A stretch of 12,804 bases of DNA from positions 1 through 12,804 of the forward strand of contig CAMLNH010000033.1 in NCBI GenBank assembly GCA_946481355.1, read 5' to 3'. Shown here one piece after another: positions 1 through 7,441 of the stretch. The position numbers and the translations under genes were made by a program. Within the stretch, counting starts at the first letter, position 1; each line of letters opens with the position of its first letter. The notes below the pieces were generated by a model that ran no database searches, had not been told where the DNA came from, and worked only from the letters and a program-made list of their open reading frames with translations. The DNA is from an uncultured Curvibacter sp. (GTDB lineage: Bacteria > Pseudomonadota > Gammaproteobacteria > Burkholderiales > Burkholderiaceae).

Positions 1-474
1 GCCTCGGTGCAGAAGGTGGACAGCGGCAGCCAGCTGGTGGCCGAGGCCGGCCAGACCATGGGCGAGATCGTGAGTTCGGTCAAGCGCGTGAACGACATCA
101 TTGCCGAGATCCACGCCGCCACGACCGAGCAGAGTCAGGGCATCGCCGAGGTGAACAAGGCCGTGGCCGAGCTGGACCAGATGACCCAGCAGAACTCGGC
201 CCTGGTGGAAGAGAGCGCCGCGGCCGCCAACAGCATGCGCGAGCAGGCGCAGAGTCTGGCACAGGTGGTGGCCGTGTTCCGCCTGGGCAACGAGGGCAGT
301 GGCTTCAGTGCCGCGCCGGCGCCGCGCCCGGCGCCTACGGCATCGGCGCCGCCGGCACCGCGCGCGCCGGCCCCCGCACCCAGGGCCATGGCCGCCTCGA
401 AACCGGCCGTGCCTGCGCCTGTGGCCAAGCCGGCATCGCCGGCCAAGGGTGACGATGATTGGGAAAGCTTCTGA
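1..474 (+). CDS. Methyl-accepting chemotaxis protein, C-terminal part (5' end outside window)
   Basis: The reading frame is open at the left edge, so only the last 157 residues are visible. They form the end of the cytoplasmic signalling helix of a chemoreceptor: heptad-rich sequence with [16 protein letters not shown] followed by [15 protein letters not shown] and [13 protein letters not shown], typical of the CheA/CheW-coupled MCP domain and its methylation helix. From about visible residue 98 the protein becomes a Pro/Ala-rich low-complexity linker of about 50 residues, and it ends in DDWESF. That ending resembles the NWETF pentapeptide by which Tar and Tsr of enteric bacteria tether CheR and CheB. 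I infer a methylated, adaptation-competent receptor on a flexible tether. The ligand cannot be judged because the sensor half is missing. The stop is TGA at 472-474, and the next gene is convergent 51 bp away. Confidence 0.93.
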   Translation, partial: ASVQKVDSGSQLVAEAGQTMGEIVSSVKRVNDIIAEIHAATTEQSQGIAEVNKAVAELDQMTQQNSALVEESAAAANSMREQAQSLAQVVAVFRLGNEGSGFSAAPAPRPAPTASAPPAPRAPAPAPRAMAASKPAVPAPVAKPASPAKGDDDWESF

Positions 475-490
475 GCGTCTGTGCCGGGAG

Positions 491-507
491 CCGGGCCGAG
501 GGCCCGG
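491..507. terminator. GC-rich hairpin between convergent genes
   Basis: CCGGGCC, a GAG loop and GGCCCGG form a perfect 7-bp stem in the 51-bp gap between the convergent chemoreceptor and TPR genes. There is no T-tract on either strand, so this is at best a weak or Rho-assisted terminator. Confidence 0.3.
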
Positions 508-525
508 GGCCGGTCGAACACCGGC

Positions 526-978
526 CTACTTGCTGCGCAAGGCGGCTTCGTAGGAGCGCTTCAGGTCACGGTATTCCTCACAGGGCAGAAAGCAGATCTT
601 GTCCAGCGCATCCAGGTGCTCCTTGGCCTTGTCGAGCCGGCCCAGCGCGAGATAGGCTTCGCCGATGTACTCGTGCGCGCCGCGGTGCTTGGGGTCGAGC
701 GTGAGTGCACGCTGATAGGCGTCGAGCGATTCGTTGTAGCGCTGCAGTTGGCGGTAGCTGTAGCCCAGCAGGTTGTAGCCGTCGGCGCTCTTCGGGTGGG
801 TGCGTGTGTAGGCGTTGAGCGTGGCCACGGCACCCAGCCAGTTCTTCTCGGCGATCTGCATGCGGGCGGGGCGCAGGTCGTCTTCACCGCCGCCGCTGTA
901 GCCTTCATCGGCAGCATGGGCGGGCGCGCACAGCAGCAGGGTGGTGAGCAGGACAGCAGCGGGATGGATGGCACGCAT
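526..978 (-). CDS. Exported TPR-repeat protein
   Basis: A 150-residue protein. Residues 1-22 look like a Sec signal peptide: a basic Met-Arg start, a hydrophobic core AVLLTTLLLC, then AHA before the predicted cut. The Cys in the core is not in a lipobox. The mature part carries about two to three tetratricopeptide repeats (roughly 35-130), with signature pieces such as GYNLLGYSYRQLQRYNESL and AHEYIGEAYLALGRLDKAKEH. C129 and C133 (CFLPC) near the C-terminus could form a disulfide in the periplasm. The start at 978 is chosen over one 19 codons upstream because it begins the signal peptide and follows a strong ribosome site (GGAGGGAG). TPR modules mediate protein contacts, and nothing shows the partner. 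The gene lies 94 bp after the AhpD-like gene but has its own promoter candidate. Confidence 0.82.
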   Translation of the reverse strand: MRAIHPAAVLLTTLLLCAPAHAADEGYSGGGEDDLRPARMQIAEKNWLGAVATLNAYTRTHPKSADGYNLLGYSYRQLQRYNESLDAYQRALTLDPKHRGAHEYIGEAYLALGRLDKAKEHLDALDKICFLPCEEYRDLKRSYEAALRSK

Positions 979-1034
979 GACGGTCTCCCTCCGGACAGCG
1001 GCGAAATGGCCGTGGATCAGCGCCCGGGGAGGCA

Positions 1035-1063
1035 AGCATAGGCCAGCTGTGCCGGCATTTCAA
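1035..1063 (-). promoter_or_regulatory. Sigma-70-type promoter for the TPR gene
   Basis: Read on the minus strand: TTGAAA (1063-1058), a 17-nt spacer, then TATGCT (1040-1035). This is 5/6 and 4/6 to the consensus hexamers with ideal spacing. It lies between the end of the AhpD-like gene and the TPR start at 978, giving a leader of roughly 50 nt. Confidence 0.55.
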
Positions 1064-1072
1064 GCGTGGGGC

Positions 1073-1654
1073 TCAGGTGGGCTTTTTCTCGCGCGGCACG
1101 CGCCCCATCAGATAGAACTCGGGGTTGGGCATCATGTTGCTGAACGAGGCCATGCGGTTCGAGAGACCGAAGAAGGCCGTGATGGCGGCGATGTCCCAGA
1201 TGTCTTCGTCGGAGAAACCATGCGCGTGCAGCGGAGCGAAGTCGACCTCCTCGATTTCGTGCGAACGCAGGCAGACCTTCATCGCGAAGTCTAGCATGGC
1301 GCGCTGGCGCGGCGTGATGTCGGCCTTGCGGTAGTTCACCGCCACCTGGTCGGCTACCAAAGGCTTCTTCTCGTAGATGCGCAGCAGGGCGCCGTGTGCC
1401 ACCACGCAGTACAGGCACTGGTTGGCCGCACTGGTGGTGGTGACGATCATCTCGCGGTCGCCCTTGCTCAGGCTGCCTTCCTCCTTGAGCATGAGCGCAT
1501 CGTGGTAGGCGAAGAAGGCGCGCCATTCGGCCGGCCGGCGTGCCAGGGCCAGAAAGACCTGAGGCACGAAGCCAGCCTTCTCCTGCACCTCCAGGATCCT
1601 GGCGCGGATGTCCTCGGGCAGGTCCTTGATCTCGGGGGCGGGGTAGCGGCTCAT
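1073..1654 (-). CDS. AhpD-like peroxidase-related protein (carboxymuconolactone decarboxylase family)
   Basis: A 193-residue all-helical protein of the AhpD/CMD superfamily, of the type annotated as uncharacterised peroxidase-related enzyme. The active-site pattern is visible: E68, then C80-L-Y-C83, then H87. The spacing equals that of the catalytic Glu, the two Cys and the His of mycobacterial AhpD (E118, C130, C133, H137), so a thiol-based peroxidase or disulfide-reductase chemistry is likely. The physiological substrate cannot be read from sequence. The start at 1654 has the ribosome site AGGAGA six bases upstream. It is 51 bp downstream of the stop of the large EAL sensor on the same strand and could be partly cotranscribed, though a promoter candidate lies between them. 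Confidence 0.88.
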   Translation of the reverse strand: MSRYPAPEIKDLPEDIRARILEVQEKAGFVPQVFLALARRPAEWRAFFAYHDALMLKEEGSLSKGDREMIVTTTSAANQCLYCVVAHGALLRIYEKKPLVADQVAVNYRKADITPRQRAMLDFAMKVCLRSHEIEEVDFAPLHAHGFSDEDIWDIAAITAFFGLSNRMASFSNMMPNPEFYLMGRVPREKKPT

Positions 1655-1680
1655 GGTGGTCTCCTCATGGTGTTGCGGCC

Positions 1681-1709
1681 ATGATAGACCGTGCCCGTGC
1701 CCCGTTCAG
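1681..1709 (-). promoter_or_regulatory. Candidate promoter for the AhpD-like gene
   Basis: On the minus strand CTGAAC (1709-1704), a 17-nt spacer and TATCAT (1686-1681). The -10 is 5/6 to consensus, but the -35 is weak (3/6). It overlaps the last codons of the sensor gene, so it would give the AhpD-like gene partial independence. Confidence 0.3.
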
Positions 1710-4700
1710 TCCGGCGGCTGATAGTCGCGCAGCCAGGCCTGGAAGGCCTCAGCCGGCATGGGGCGGGCGATGTAGTAGCCCTGGGCCATGTCGCAGCCCA
1801 GCGCGGCCAGCTGCTCCCAGTGCTGGCGCGTTTCCACGCCCTCGGCCACGACCTTGCGCCCGAGGTCGTGTGCCAGGTCGATGGTGGAGCGCACGATCAG
1901 CGCAGATTCCTTGCTGCTCACCATATTGCGCACGAAGGACTGGTCGATCTTGATGCAGTCCACGGGGAGTTTCTGCAGATAGCTCAGCGAGGAGTAGCCG
2001 GTGCCGAAGTCATCGATGTGCAGCGGCACGCCCAGGCCGCGCAGCTCGTGCAGTACGCGCAGCGCGAACTCCGGGTCTTCCATGGCGGTGCTCTCGGTGA
2101 TCTCGATCTCCAGCAGACCGTCGCCGCCGCGCCAGGTGGTCTGCAGGTCACGGATCAGCGGGGGCAGGCTTTCATCGCGCAGATTGCGCGCCGAGAGGTT
2201 GATGGCAATGGGCAGGGCCTGGCCGCGCCCGCTCCAGTGCTGGTTCAGGTGGAAGGCGGTTTCCAGCACCCAGGCACCCAGGGGCCGGATCAGGCCGGTA
2301 TGCTCGGCCAGCTCGATGAATTCACCGGGCGGAATCATGCCGCGCACGGGGTGGGGCCAGCGCACCAGGCCTTCGGCGCCGCAGACGCGACCGCTGGCCA
2401 TCTCGACCTTGGGCTGCAGGTAGAGCGCGAGCTGGCCGCCTTCGATGGCGCGGCGCAGCTCGCCGGCGAAGGTCAGGCGCTGCGCGGGCGCGGGGTTGAG
2501 CCGCGGGTCGTAGAGGGCGAGCCCGTTGCCCTGCTTCTTGGCCTGACGCACGGCCATGTCCATGTGACGGAACAGGTCGTGCGGGGTCAGGCCGTGTTCG
2601 GGGTAGGCGACGATGCCGATGCGCGCCGCGACGTCGAGCGCGAGATCGGCGATGGCGAAAGGCGGGCTCAGCACCTCATGCAGGCGCTGTGCCAGGCGCT
2701 GTGCAGCGGCGCTGTCGCCGCCGGGCAGCAGCAGGGCGAACTCGTCACCCCGCAGACGGGCCACGGTGGCGCCGGATGGGGCGGCCTGGGCCAGACGCTG
2801 CGCAAAGTCACGCAGCAGCTGGTCGCCGTGGCTGAAGCCCAGCGCATCGTTGATCTCGCCCAGGCGCTCGATATTCGTCTGCAGCATGGCGAAATGCGCG
2901 CCGCCGCGCAGACCCTGCTCCACGGCCGCGCTCAGCAGCTCGTTGAATTGGGTCTCGTTGGCCAGGCCAGTGAGCGCGTCATGGTGGGTGAGATGGTGCA
3001 TGGCCTGGCGCGTGCGCTGCTGCTCGGCGCGCTCGCGCAGCGTGGTGATGCCGAAGGCCAGATCGTCGGCCAGGGCACTGAGCAGGCTGATCTCGTCGGC
3101 ATCGAAGGCTCCGGGTTCGGGGTGATAGATGGCGAGCGCGCCCATCACGCGGCTGCCTACGTGCAGCGGGCAGGCCAGGCCGGAGGCCTGACCGTCGATC
3201 AGCGTGCGCCAGGGCGCGTAGTGCGGGTCGCTTGCGATGTCCTGCACCACCGTGGGTTGGCCGCTGCGGATGGCCGTGCCCACGGCACCGCGGCCGTGGG
3301 CGTTGTCGGCCCAGCTGGTCTTGAGCAGGCGCAGCGCGGCCATGCCGCCGGGAAAGCCGTGCTCGGCCACGGGCCAGAGCGACTGGCCGGCATCGTCGGA
3401 GCGGAACCAGACGACGGCCACGCTGTAGCCGCCGGCATTGACGATGGTGTGGCACATGCTGTCGAGCAGCTCCTGCTCGTCGTGGGCGCGCAGCATGGTG
3501 CGGTTGCCGGCGCTCAGCGTGCGCAGCGCACGGCTGACATGTTCGAGCTCACGCACACGCTGACCGAGTTCGGTGTTCAGGGTTTCGATCTGCGACTCGT
3601 GCCGCTTGCGTTCGGTGATGTCGGTGCCAAGCACGTAGCAGCCGATCACCTGCCCCTGCGCGTCGCGTCGCGGGACATAGTTGCTCACCTGCCAGACGTC
3701 GGGGAAGGGCTGCCAGTCGAAGCTCTGCGGTTCGCCCTGCAGCGCACGGGCGAGGGTGGCGCCAGCCATGGCGTAGCGTTCCTCCCCCGCGACCTCGCGC
3801 ACCGTCTGCCCGGTGATCTCTTGGCCGTCGGGGGCGAAGCGGCGGCGGTAATGCGTGTTGGCGTAGACGAAGCGCTGCTCGGTATCGAGGTAGGCGATCA
3901 GGGCTGGGGCGCCGTTGATGATGCTGTGCAGGTGCTCCTGGCTGTCGCGCAGCTGGGCCGAGCGCTCGATCACGTTCTGTTCCAGCAGCAGGTTCTGCTG
4001 TGCCACCAGACGCTGGGCGGCGCGTTCGGTGCTGACGTCGCGAAACACCAGCACCACGCCCACCACTTCGCCCCGGGCGTTGTGGATGGGGGCCGCGCTG
4101 TCGGCGATGGGGGTCTCGCGCCCGTCGCGCGCGATCAGGGTGGTGTGGTTGGCCAGGCCCTGCACCTCGCCGGTGGCCAGCACGCGGGCCACCGGGATCT
4201 CGGCCGGTGCACGCGTTTCCTCGTGCACGATGGGAAAGACCTCGTCAATCGGGTGGCCCAGGGCCTGGGCCTGCGTCCAGCCGGTGAGCTGCTCGGCCAC
4301 CGGGTTCATGCGCGTGATACGGCCGGCACGGTCGGTCACCAGTACGCCGTCACCGATGGAGTGCAGGGTGATGGCGAGGTTTTCCTCGCTCTCGATCAGA
4401 GCCTGGCGGCCGGCCTCGGTGGCACGCAGCTGGCGGCGCAGCAGCAGGTAGGTGCCGGTGAGCAGTGCTGAGAGCAGCAGCGCCAGGACCAGGCCGGAGC
4501 CCACGAGCGCCCGCTTGGCCTCGTCATAGGCGATGTTGCGCTCGTCGAGCAGCCGCAGCTCGTCGGCTTCCAGCTCGCGCAGCAGGCGGTAGGTCTGCTG
4601 GCGCGTGGCCTGCAGTGGTGCGTTGTTCGCATAGCGCGTGGCGGCCTGTATGCCCTGGGTACGGATCAGCTCGACCACGCGGCGCGAGATGGCCAGGCGC

Positions 4701-5056
4701 TCGTCGAGCACCGCGCGCAGCTGCTGCAGGCGCGCCATCTGCACACTGTTGTCGGCGACGAGTGCGCGCACCCGTTCCAGCAGCGCCTCGCGCAGGGCAA
4801 TGGATTCATCGCGCTCGACCAGGCGTTCCACACTGCCGGTGAGGCGGTAGCCTTGGGTGCTGAACTCAATCTGCAGCGTTTCCCCGCGGATGCGGGTGAG
4901 GTGGTCGATGACCTGATAGGTGTGGGTGATCCTGTGGGCCGCGCCGGTGGCGTCCTGGGCCATTCTCCAGGTGGCCGCGACCAGCCCCGCCACCACCAGC
5001 ATGGCAGCGATGAAGGCAGCCAGAACCTTGGTTTCGAAGCCCGAGTGTGTCTTCAC
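1706..5056 (-). CDS. Membrane sensor CHASE3-PAS-PAS-GAF-GGDEF-EAL, predicted c-di-GMP phosphodiesterase
   Basis: A 1116-residue multidomain protein if begun at the GTG at 5056. That start follows purine-rich AGGGAG and AAGGGAG stretches; ATG starts at 5092 and 5155 are possible but have poorer ribosome sites. Domains by residue: TM1 about 11-30; periplasmic CHASE3 about 45-180 (STQGYRLTG); TM2 about 185-207; PAS 222-342; PAS 375-482; GAF 517-672; GGDEF 689-852; EAL 860-1107. The GGDEF half is degenerate: the first metal Asp is N728, the phosphate-binding Lys is G733, the signature is RGDEF (769-773), and no RxxD inhibitory site is present. The EAL half has an EGL signature (E895) and keeps N953, E985, E988, D1015, D1016, K1036, D1038, E1072 and Q1092. 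That spacing matches my memory of the catalytic residues of Pseudomonas RocR. I infer c-di-GMP hydrolysis controlled by periplasmic and cytosolic signals, with the GGDEF half acting at most as a GTP sensor. The PAS-LuxR gene lies upstream on the same strand. Confidence 0.93.
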   Translation of the reverse strand: MKTHSGFETKVLAAFIAAMLVVAGLVAATWRMAQDATGAAHRITHTYQVIDHLTRIRGETLQIEFSTQGYRLTGSVERLVERDESIALREALLERVRALVADNSVQMARLQQLRAVLDERLAISRRVVELIRTQGIQAATRYANNAPLQATRQQTYRLLRELEADELRLLDERNIAYDEAKRALVGSGLVLALLLSALLTGTYLLLRRQLRATEAGRQALIESEENLAITLHSIGDGVLVTDRAGRITRMNPVAEQLTGWTQAQALGHPIDEVFPIVHEETRAPAEIPVARVLATGEVQGLANHTTLIARDGRETPIADSAAPIHNARGEVVGVVLVFRDVSTERAAQRLVAQQNLLLEQNVIERSAQLRDSQEHLHSIINGAPALIAYLDTEQRFVYANTHYRRRFAPDGQEITGQTVREVAGEERYAMAGATLARALQGEPQSFDWQPFPDVWQVSNYVPRRDAQGQVIGCYVLGTDITERKRHESQIETLNTELGQRVRELEHVSRALRTLSAGNRTMLRAHDEQELLDSMCHTIVNAGGYSVAVVWFRSDDAGQSLWPVAEHGFPGGMAALRLLKTSWADNAHGRGAVGTAIRSGQPTVVQDIASDPHYAPWRTLIDGQASGLACPLHVGSRVMGALAIYHPEPGAFDADEISLLSALADDLAFGITTLRERAEQQRTRQAMHHLTHHDALTGLANETQFNELLSAAVEQGLRGGAHFAMLQTNIERLGEINDALGFSHGDQLLRDFAQRLAQAAPSGATVARLRGDEFALLLPGGDSAAAQRLAQRLHEVLSPPFAIADLALDVAARIGIVAYPEHGLTPHDLFRHMDMAVRQAKKQGNGLALYDPRLNPAPAQRLTFAGELRRAIEGGQLALYLQPKVEMASGRVCGAEGLVRWPHPVRGMIPPGEFIELAEHTGLIRPLGAWVLETAFHLNQHWSGRGQALPIAINLSARNLRDESLPPLIRDLQTTWRGGDGLLEIEITESTAMEDPEFALRVLHELRGLGVPLHIDDFGTGYSSLSYLQKLPVDCIKIDQSFVRNMVSSKESALIVRSTIDLAHDLGRKVVAEGVETRQHWEQLAALGCDMAQGYYIARPMPAEAFQAWLRDYQPPD

Positions 5057-5218
5057 CCGCTCCCTTTCTCCCTGTGCCCGTTTTTTGGGCATCGGTGCGA
5101 TTCTGCCGCAAAGCCGCGCATCTGTGTGGCTGGTCCCCATCCGTGTCCAGGACATGACCCTTGGGCTTACCGTGATGCGGGGCCCAGTGCTGTATGGGAG
5201 AAACCGTGTGCTGAATCA

Positions 5219-5232
5219 GCCCCGTGCGGGGC
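5219..5232 (-). terminator. Short hairpin after the PAS-LuxR gene
   Basis: GCCCCG and CGGGGC face each other across a two-base centre, 13 bp past the stop of the PAS-LuxR gene. It has no good T-run on the minus strand, so it is a weak or Rho-assisted terminator at most. The remaining spacer to the sensor start shows no clear promoter. Confidence 0.25.
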
Positions 5233-5245
5233 GGTGTGGCGGTGC

Positions 5246-5800
5246 TCAGCCCACGGTGAGCTTGTGCACCAGGTCGGCCGTGGTGCTGGCCTTGTACTTG
5301 CGCATCAGGCGGGCGCGGTAGATCTCTACCGTGCGGTAGCTGATGGCCAGGGACTTGCCGATTTCCTTGGAGGTCAGGCCCTGGAGCAGATGGGCCGCTA
5401 CCTCGCGCTCACGCGCCGTGAGTTCGGCTTTGACGGGACGGCGCGAGCTCAGGTCCTCGAAGGTCCAGATGCCGGCGCCCAGGGGCTGCTCCGGGTCCAG
5501 CGCGCGGCCGGTGACGTGGCACCAGAAGACCTCGCCCTTGAAACGGCCGTCGACCCGCTTCATGATGCGGTCGTCGGCATAGGAGCCGTGGCGGCCCATG
5601 ATGTTGGTGATGCGCGACCCGATGCGTTCGAACTCGTCGGCGCTGGGGTAGAGCAGCAGGAAGGACTGGCCCAGCATGGCTTCGCGGGTGGTGCCGAACA
5701 TCTCGCAGACGTGGCGGTTGCAGTCCATGATCATGCGGTCGCGCGAGAGCACCATGCCAATGGGCGCGTATTCGAAAGCAAGGCGGTAGTCGATGTCCAT
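5246..5800 (-). CDS. PAS-LuxR one-component transcriptional regulator
   Basis: A 184-residue protein. Residues about 5-118 form a PAS domain (FEYAPIGMVLSRDRMIMDCN at its start and IWTFEDLSSR at its end). Residues about 125-180 form a LuxR/NarL-type helix-turn-helix: LTAREREV, then GLTSKEIGKSLAISYRTVE with the recognition helix continuing to YRARLMRK. There is no phosphoreceiver domain, so the PAS domain should sense directly; its ligand or cofactor is unknown. No ribosome site precedes the ATG at 5800. The PAS fold begins at residue 5, so a downstream start would break the domain. The gene is divergent from scoA with an 87-bp shared spacer, which suggests that it regulates scoAB and possibly itself. 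The same-strand neighbour downstream is the EAL sensor. Confidence 0.88.
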   Translation of the reverse strand: MDIDYRLAFEYAPIGMVLSRDRMIMDCNRHVCEMFGTTREAMLGQSFLLLYPSADEFERIGSRITNIMGRHGSYADDRIMKRVDGRFKGEVFWCHVTGRALDPEQPLGAGIWTFEDLSSRRPVKAELTAREREVAAHLLQGLTSKEIGKSLAISYRTVEIYRARLMRKYKASTTADLVHKLTVG

Positions 5801-5809
5801 GGGGGCCGT

Positions 5810-5838
5810 ATTTTAGGCATAACTACGTATCTTGATAA
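5810..5838 (-). promoter_or_regulatory. Candidate promoter of the PAS-LuxR gene, nearly leaderless
   Basis: On the minus strand TTATCA (5838-5833), a 17-nt spacer and TAAAAT (5815-5810). The -10 is 5/6 to consensus. It ends 9 bp before the ATG, so transcription would start only a few bases before the start codon. This fits the absence of a ribosome site. Confidence 0.45.
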
Positions 5839-5851
5839 GTAGTATCGTACG
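5822..5851. promoter_or_regulatory. Nested palindromes, candidate operator between PAS-LuxR gene and scoA
   Basis: This AT-richer patch holds overlapping dyads: ACTAC (5822-5826) facing GTAGT (5839-5843), the palindrome TACGTA (5824-5829), GATA facing TATC (5834-5846), and CGTACG (5846-5851). It overlaps the -35 of the leftward promoter and lies about 40 bp before scoA. It is a plausible binding site for the neighbouring LuxR-type protein. This rests on position and symmetry only. Confidence 0.4.
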
Positions 5852-5887
5852 CTCTGCTGAAACAAATACCGAGACAAGGAGAACAGC

Positions 5888-6592
5888 GTGAACAAGGTCT
5901 ACCCGAGTGCGGCCGCCGCCATCCAGGGCGTGGTGCGCGACGGCCAGTTGATCGCCGTCGGCGGCTTCGGCCTGTGTGGCATCCCCGAGGCCCTGATCGA
6001 TGCCGTGCGCGATGCCGGCATCAAGAACCTCACCGCCATTTCCAACAATGCCGGGGTTGACGACTTCGGCCTGGGCAAGCTGCTGCAGACGCGCCAGGTC
6101 AAGAAGATGATCGCCAGCTATGTGGGTGAGAACAAGGAGTTCGAGCGCCAGTACCTGGCGGGCGAGCTGGAGCTGGAGTTCACGCCCCAGGGCACGTTGG
6201 CTGAGAAGCTGCGCGCCGGTGGTGCGGGCATCCCGGCCTTCTTCACCAAGACCGGTGTGGGCACCGTGGTGGCCGATGGCAAGGAACTGCGCGAGTTCGA
6301 CGGCGAGACCTATGTGATGGAGCGTTCCCTGCTGCCCGACGTGGCCCTGGTCAAGGCGGACATCGCCGACAAATCCGGCAACCTGCGCTTCAACCTGACG
6401 GCGCGCAACTTCAACCCGGCCGCGGCCATGGCCGGCAAGGTCTGCATCGTCGAGGTGGAGAAGATCGTCGAGACCGGCGAGCTGGCCCCGGACGACATCC
6501 ACCTGCCGGGCATCTATGTGCACCGCATCGTGCTCAACGCCACGCCTGAAAAGCGCATCGAGAAGCGCACCCTGAGCGAAAAAACCAAATAA
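5888..6592 (+). CDS. scoA: 3-oxoacid CoA-transferase subunit A
   Basis: A 234-residue alpha subunit of succinyl-CoA:3-ketoacid CoA-transferase, which with ScoB moves CoA from succinyl-CoA to acetoacetate in the cytosol. Visible family marks are the glycine-rich GGFGLCGIPEALIDA at 25-39, SNNAGVDDFGLGKLL, the block FFTKTGVGTVVADGKE, and LVKADIADKSGNLRFN in the second half. Length is normal for the separate A subunit. The GTG start is supported by an ideal AAGGAG (5876-5881) six bases upstream. It is followed 51 bp later by scoB. Atypical acetate or adipate CoA-transferases (AtoDA, PcaIJ) share the fold, but the sequence reads as the SCOT type. No catabolic partner genes flank the pair. Confidence 0.95.
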   Translation: MNKVYPSAAAAIQGVVRDGQLIAVGGFGLCGIPEALIDAVRDAGIKNLTAISNNAGVDDFGLGKLLQTRQVKKMIASYVGENKEFERQYLAGELELEFTPQGTLAEKLRAGGAGIPAFFTKTGVGTVVADGKELREFDGETYVMERSLLPDVALVKADIADKSGNLRFNLTARNFNPAAAMAGKVCIVEVEKIVETGELAPDDIHLPGIYVHRIVLNATPEKRIEKRTLSEKTK

Positions 6593-6599
6593 CTTTGCG

Positions 6600-6621
6600 G
6601 GACAGACCTTCAGCTCTGTCC
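6600..6621 (+). repeat. Hairpin in the scoA-scoB spacer
   Basis: GGACAGA (6600-6606) and TCTGTCC (6615-6621) form a perfect 7-bp stem with an 8-base loop. It ends 10 bases before the scoB ribosome site. No T-run follows, so it is not a terminator. A role in RNA processing or in setting the ScoA:ScoB ratio is possible. Confidence 0.45.
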
Positions 6622-6643
6622 TCAACTGACTAGGAGAGACAAC

Positions 6644-7282
6644 ATGCCCTGGACCCAAGACCAGATGGCCGCGCGTGCGGCCCAGGAGCTGCAGGACGGC
6701 TTCTACGTGAACCTCGGCATCGGCATGCCCACGCTGGTGGCCAATTTCGTGCCCGCCGACATGGAGGTGTGGCTGCAGAGCGAGAACGGCATGCTGGGCA
6801 TCGGCCCCTTCCCGACCGAGGACGAGGTGGACCCCGACCTGATCAACGCCGGCAAGCAGACCGTGACCACCATCAAAGGCACGAGCATCTTCGGCAGCCA
6901 CGAGAGCTTCGCCATGATCCGCGGCGGCAAGATCAACCTGTCCATCCTCGGCGCCATGCAGGTCAGCGAGAAGGGCGACCTGGCCAACTGGATGATCCCG
7001 GGCAAGATGGTCAAGGGCATGGGTGGCGCCATGGACCTCGTGGCGGGCGTGCCGCGCTGCATCGTGCTGATGGAGCATGTGGCGAAGAAGAAGGACGGCA
7101 CGGAAGACTTCAAGATCATCCCCGAGTGCACCCTGCCGCTGACCGGCAAGGGCGTGATCGACCGCATCATCACCGACCTGGGTGTGATGGACATCACCCC
7201 GCAAGGCCTCAAGCTCGTGGAGCTGGCGCCGGGCGTGACGCGCGAATTCATCCAGTCCAAGACCGGCGTCAAGCTGATCTGA
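6644..7282 (+). CDS. scoB: 3-oxoacid CoA-transferase subunit B
   Basis: A 212-residue beta subunit that carries the catalytic glutamate, E47 in [12 protein letters not shown], which forms the enzyme-CoA thioester intermediate. Other family marks are [14 protein letters not shown] near the N-terminus, [32 protein letters not shown], and a C-terminal region with [20 protein letters not shown]. Length is typical. The ATG start has AGGAG (6632-6636) seven bases upstream. It forms a two-gene operon with scoA, closed by a strong terminator 16 bp after the stop. Together the subunits would allow growth on acetoacetate or use of polyhydroxybutyrate breakdown products. The physiological substrate is inferred from family only. 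Confidence 0.95.
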   Translation: MPWTQDQMAARAAQELQDGFYVNLGIGMPTLVANFVPADMEVWLQSENGMLGIGPFPTEDEVDPDLINAGKQTVTTIKGTSIFGSHESFAMIRGGKINLSILGAMQVSEKGDLANWMIPGKMVKGMGGAMDLVAGVPRCIVLMEHVAKKKDGTEDFKIIPECTLPLTGKGVIDRIITDLGVMDITPQGLKLVELAPGVTREFIQSKTGVKLI

Positions 7283-7298
7283 GCCTCGCGATCCCCAT

Positions 7299-7326
7299 GC
7301 AAAAGGCCCCATCCGGGGCCTTTTGC
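7299..7326 (+). terminator. Intrinsic terminator of scoAB
   Basis: A perfect 12-bp stem: GCAAAAGGCCCC, loop ATCC, then the reverse complement GGGGCCTTTTGC, followed by TTTTT. The A-run on the left arm makes it potentially bidirectional. A weaker second hairpin, GGCCG-GTGAT-CGGCC followed by four T, lies at 7354-7372 and may act as a backup. Confidence 0.92.
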
Positions 7327-7441
7327 TTTTTCTGTTGCAGGAAACGTGGAAATGGCCGGTGATCGGCCTTTTCCTGAAGGCTTCGCGGGTTGCGCAAGCG
7401 GCCATCATCGACGGCAGTCTGCTGTCATCGCTGTTCACCTC

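Noticed and set aside
298..474. Repetitive GC-rich sequence at the end of the chemoreceptor as a possible repeat array
   Set aside because: It is explained by the Pro/Ala-rich protein linker and has no regular period.
1691..4471. A 926-codon open frame antisense to the EAL sensor
   Set aside because: Long open frames opposite GC-rich genes are expected from codon bias. Its product is Gly/Ala/Val/Gln/His-rich without a recognisable domain, while the minus strand encodes six clear domains.
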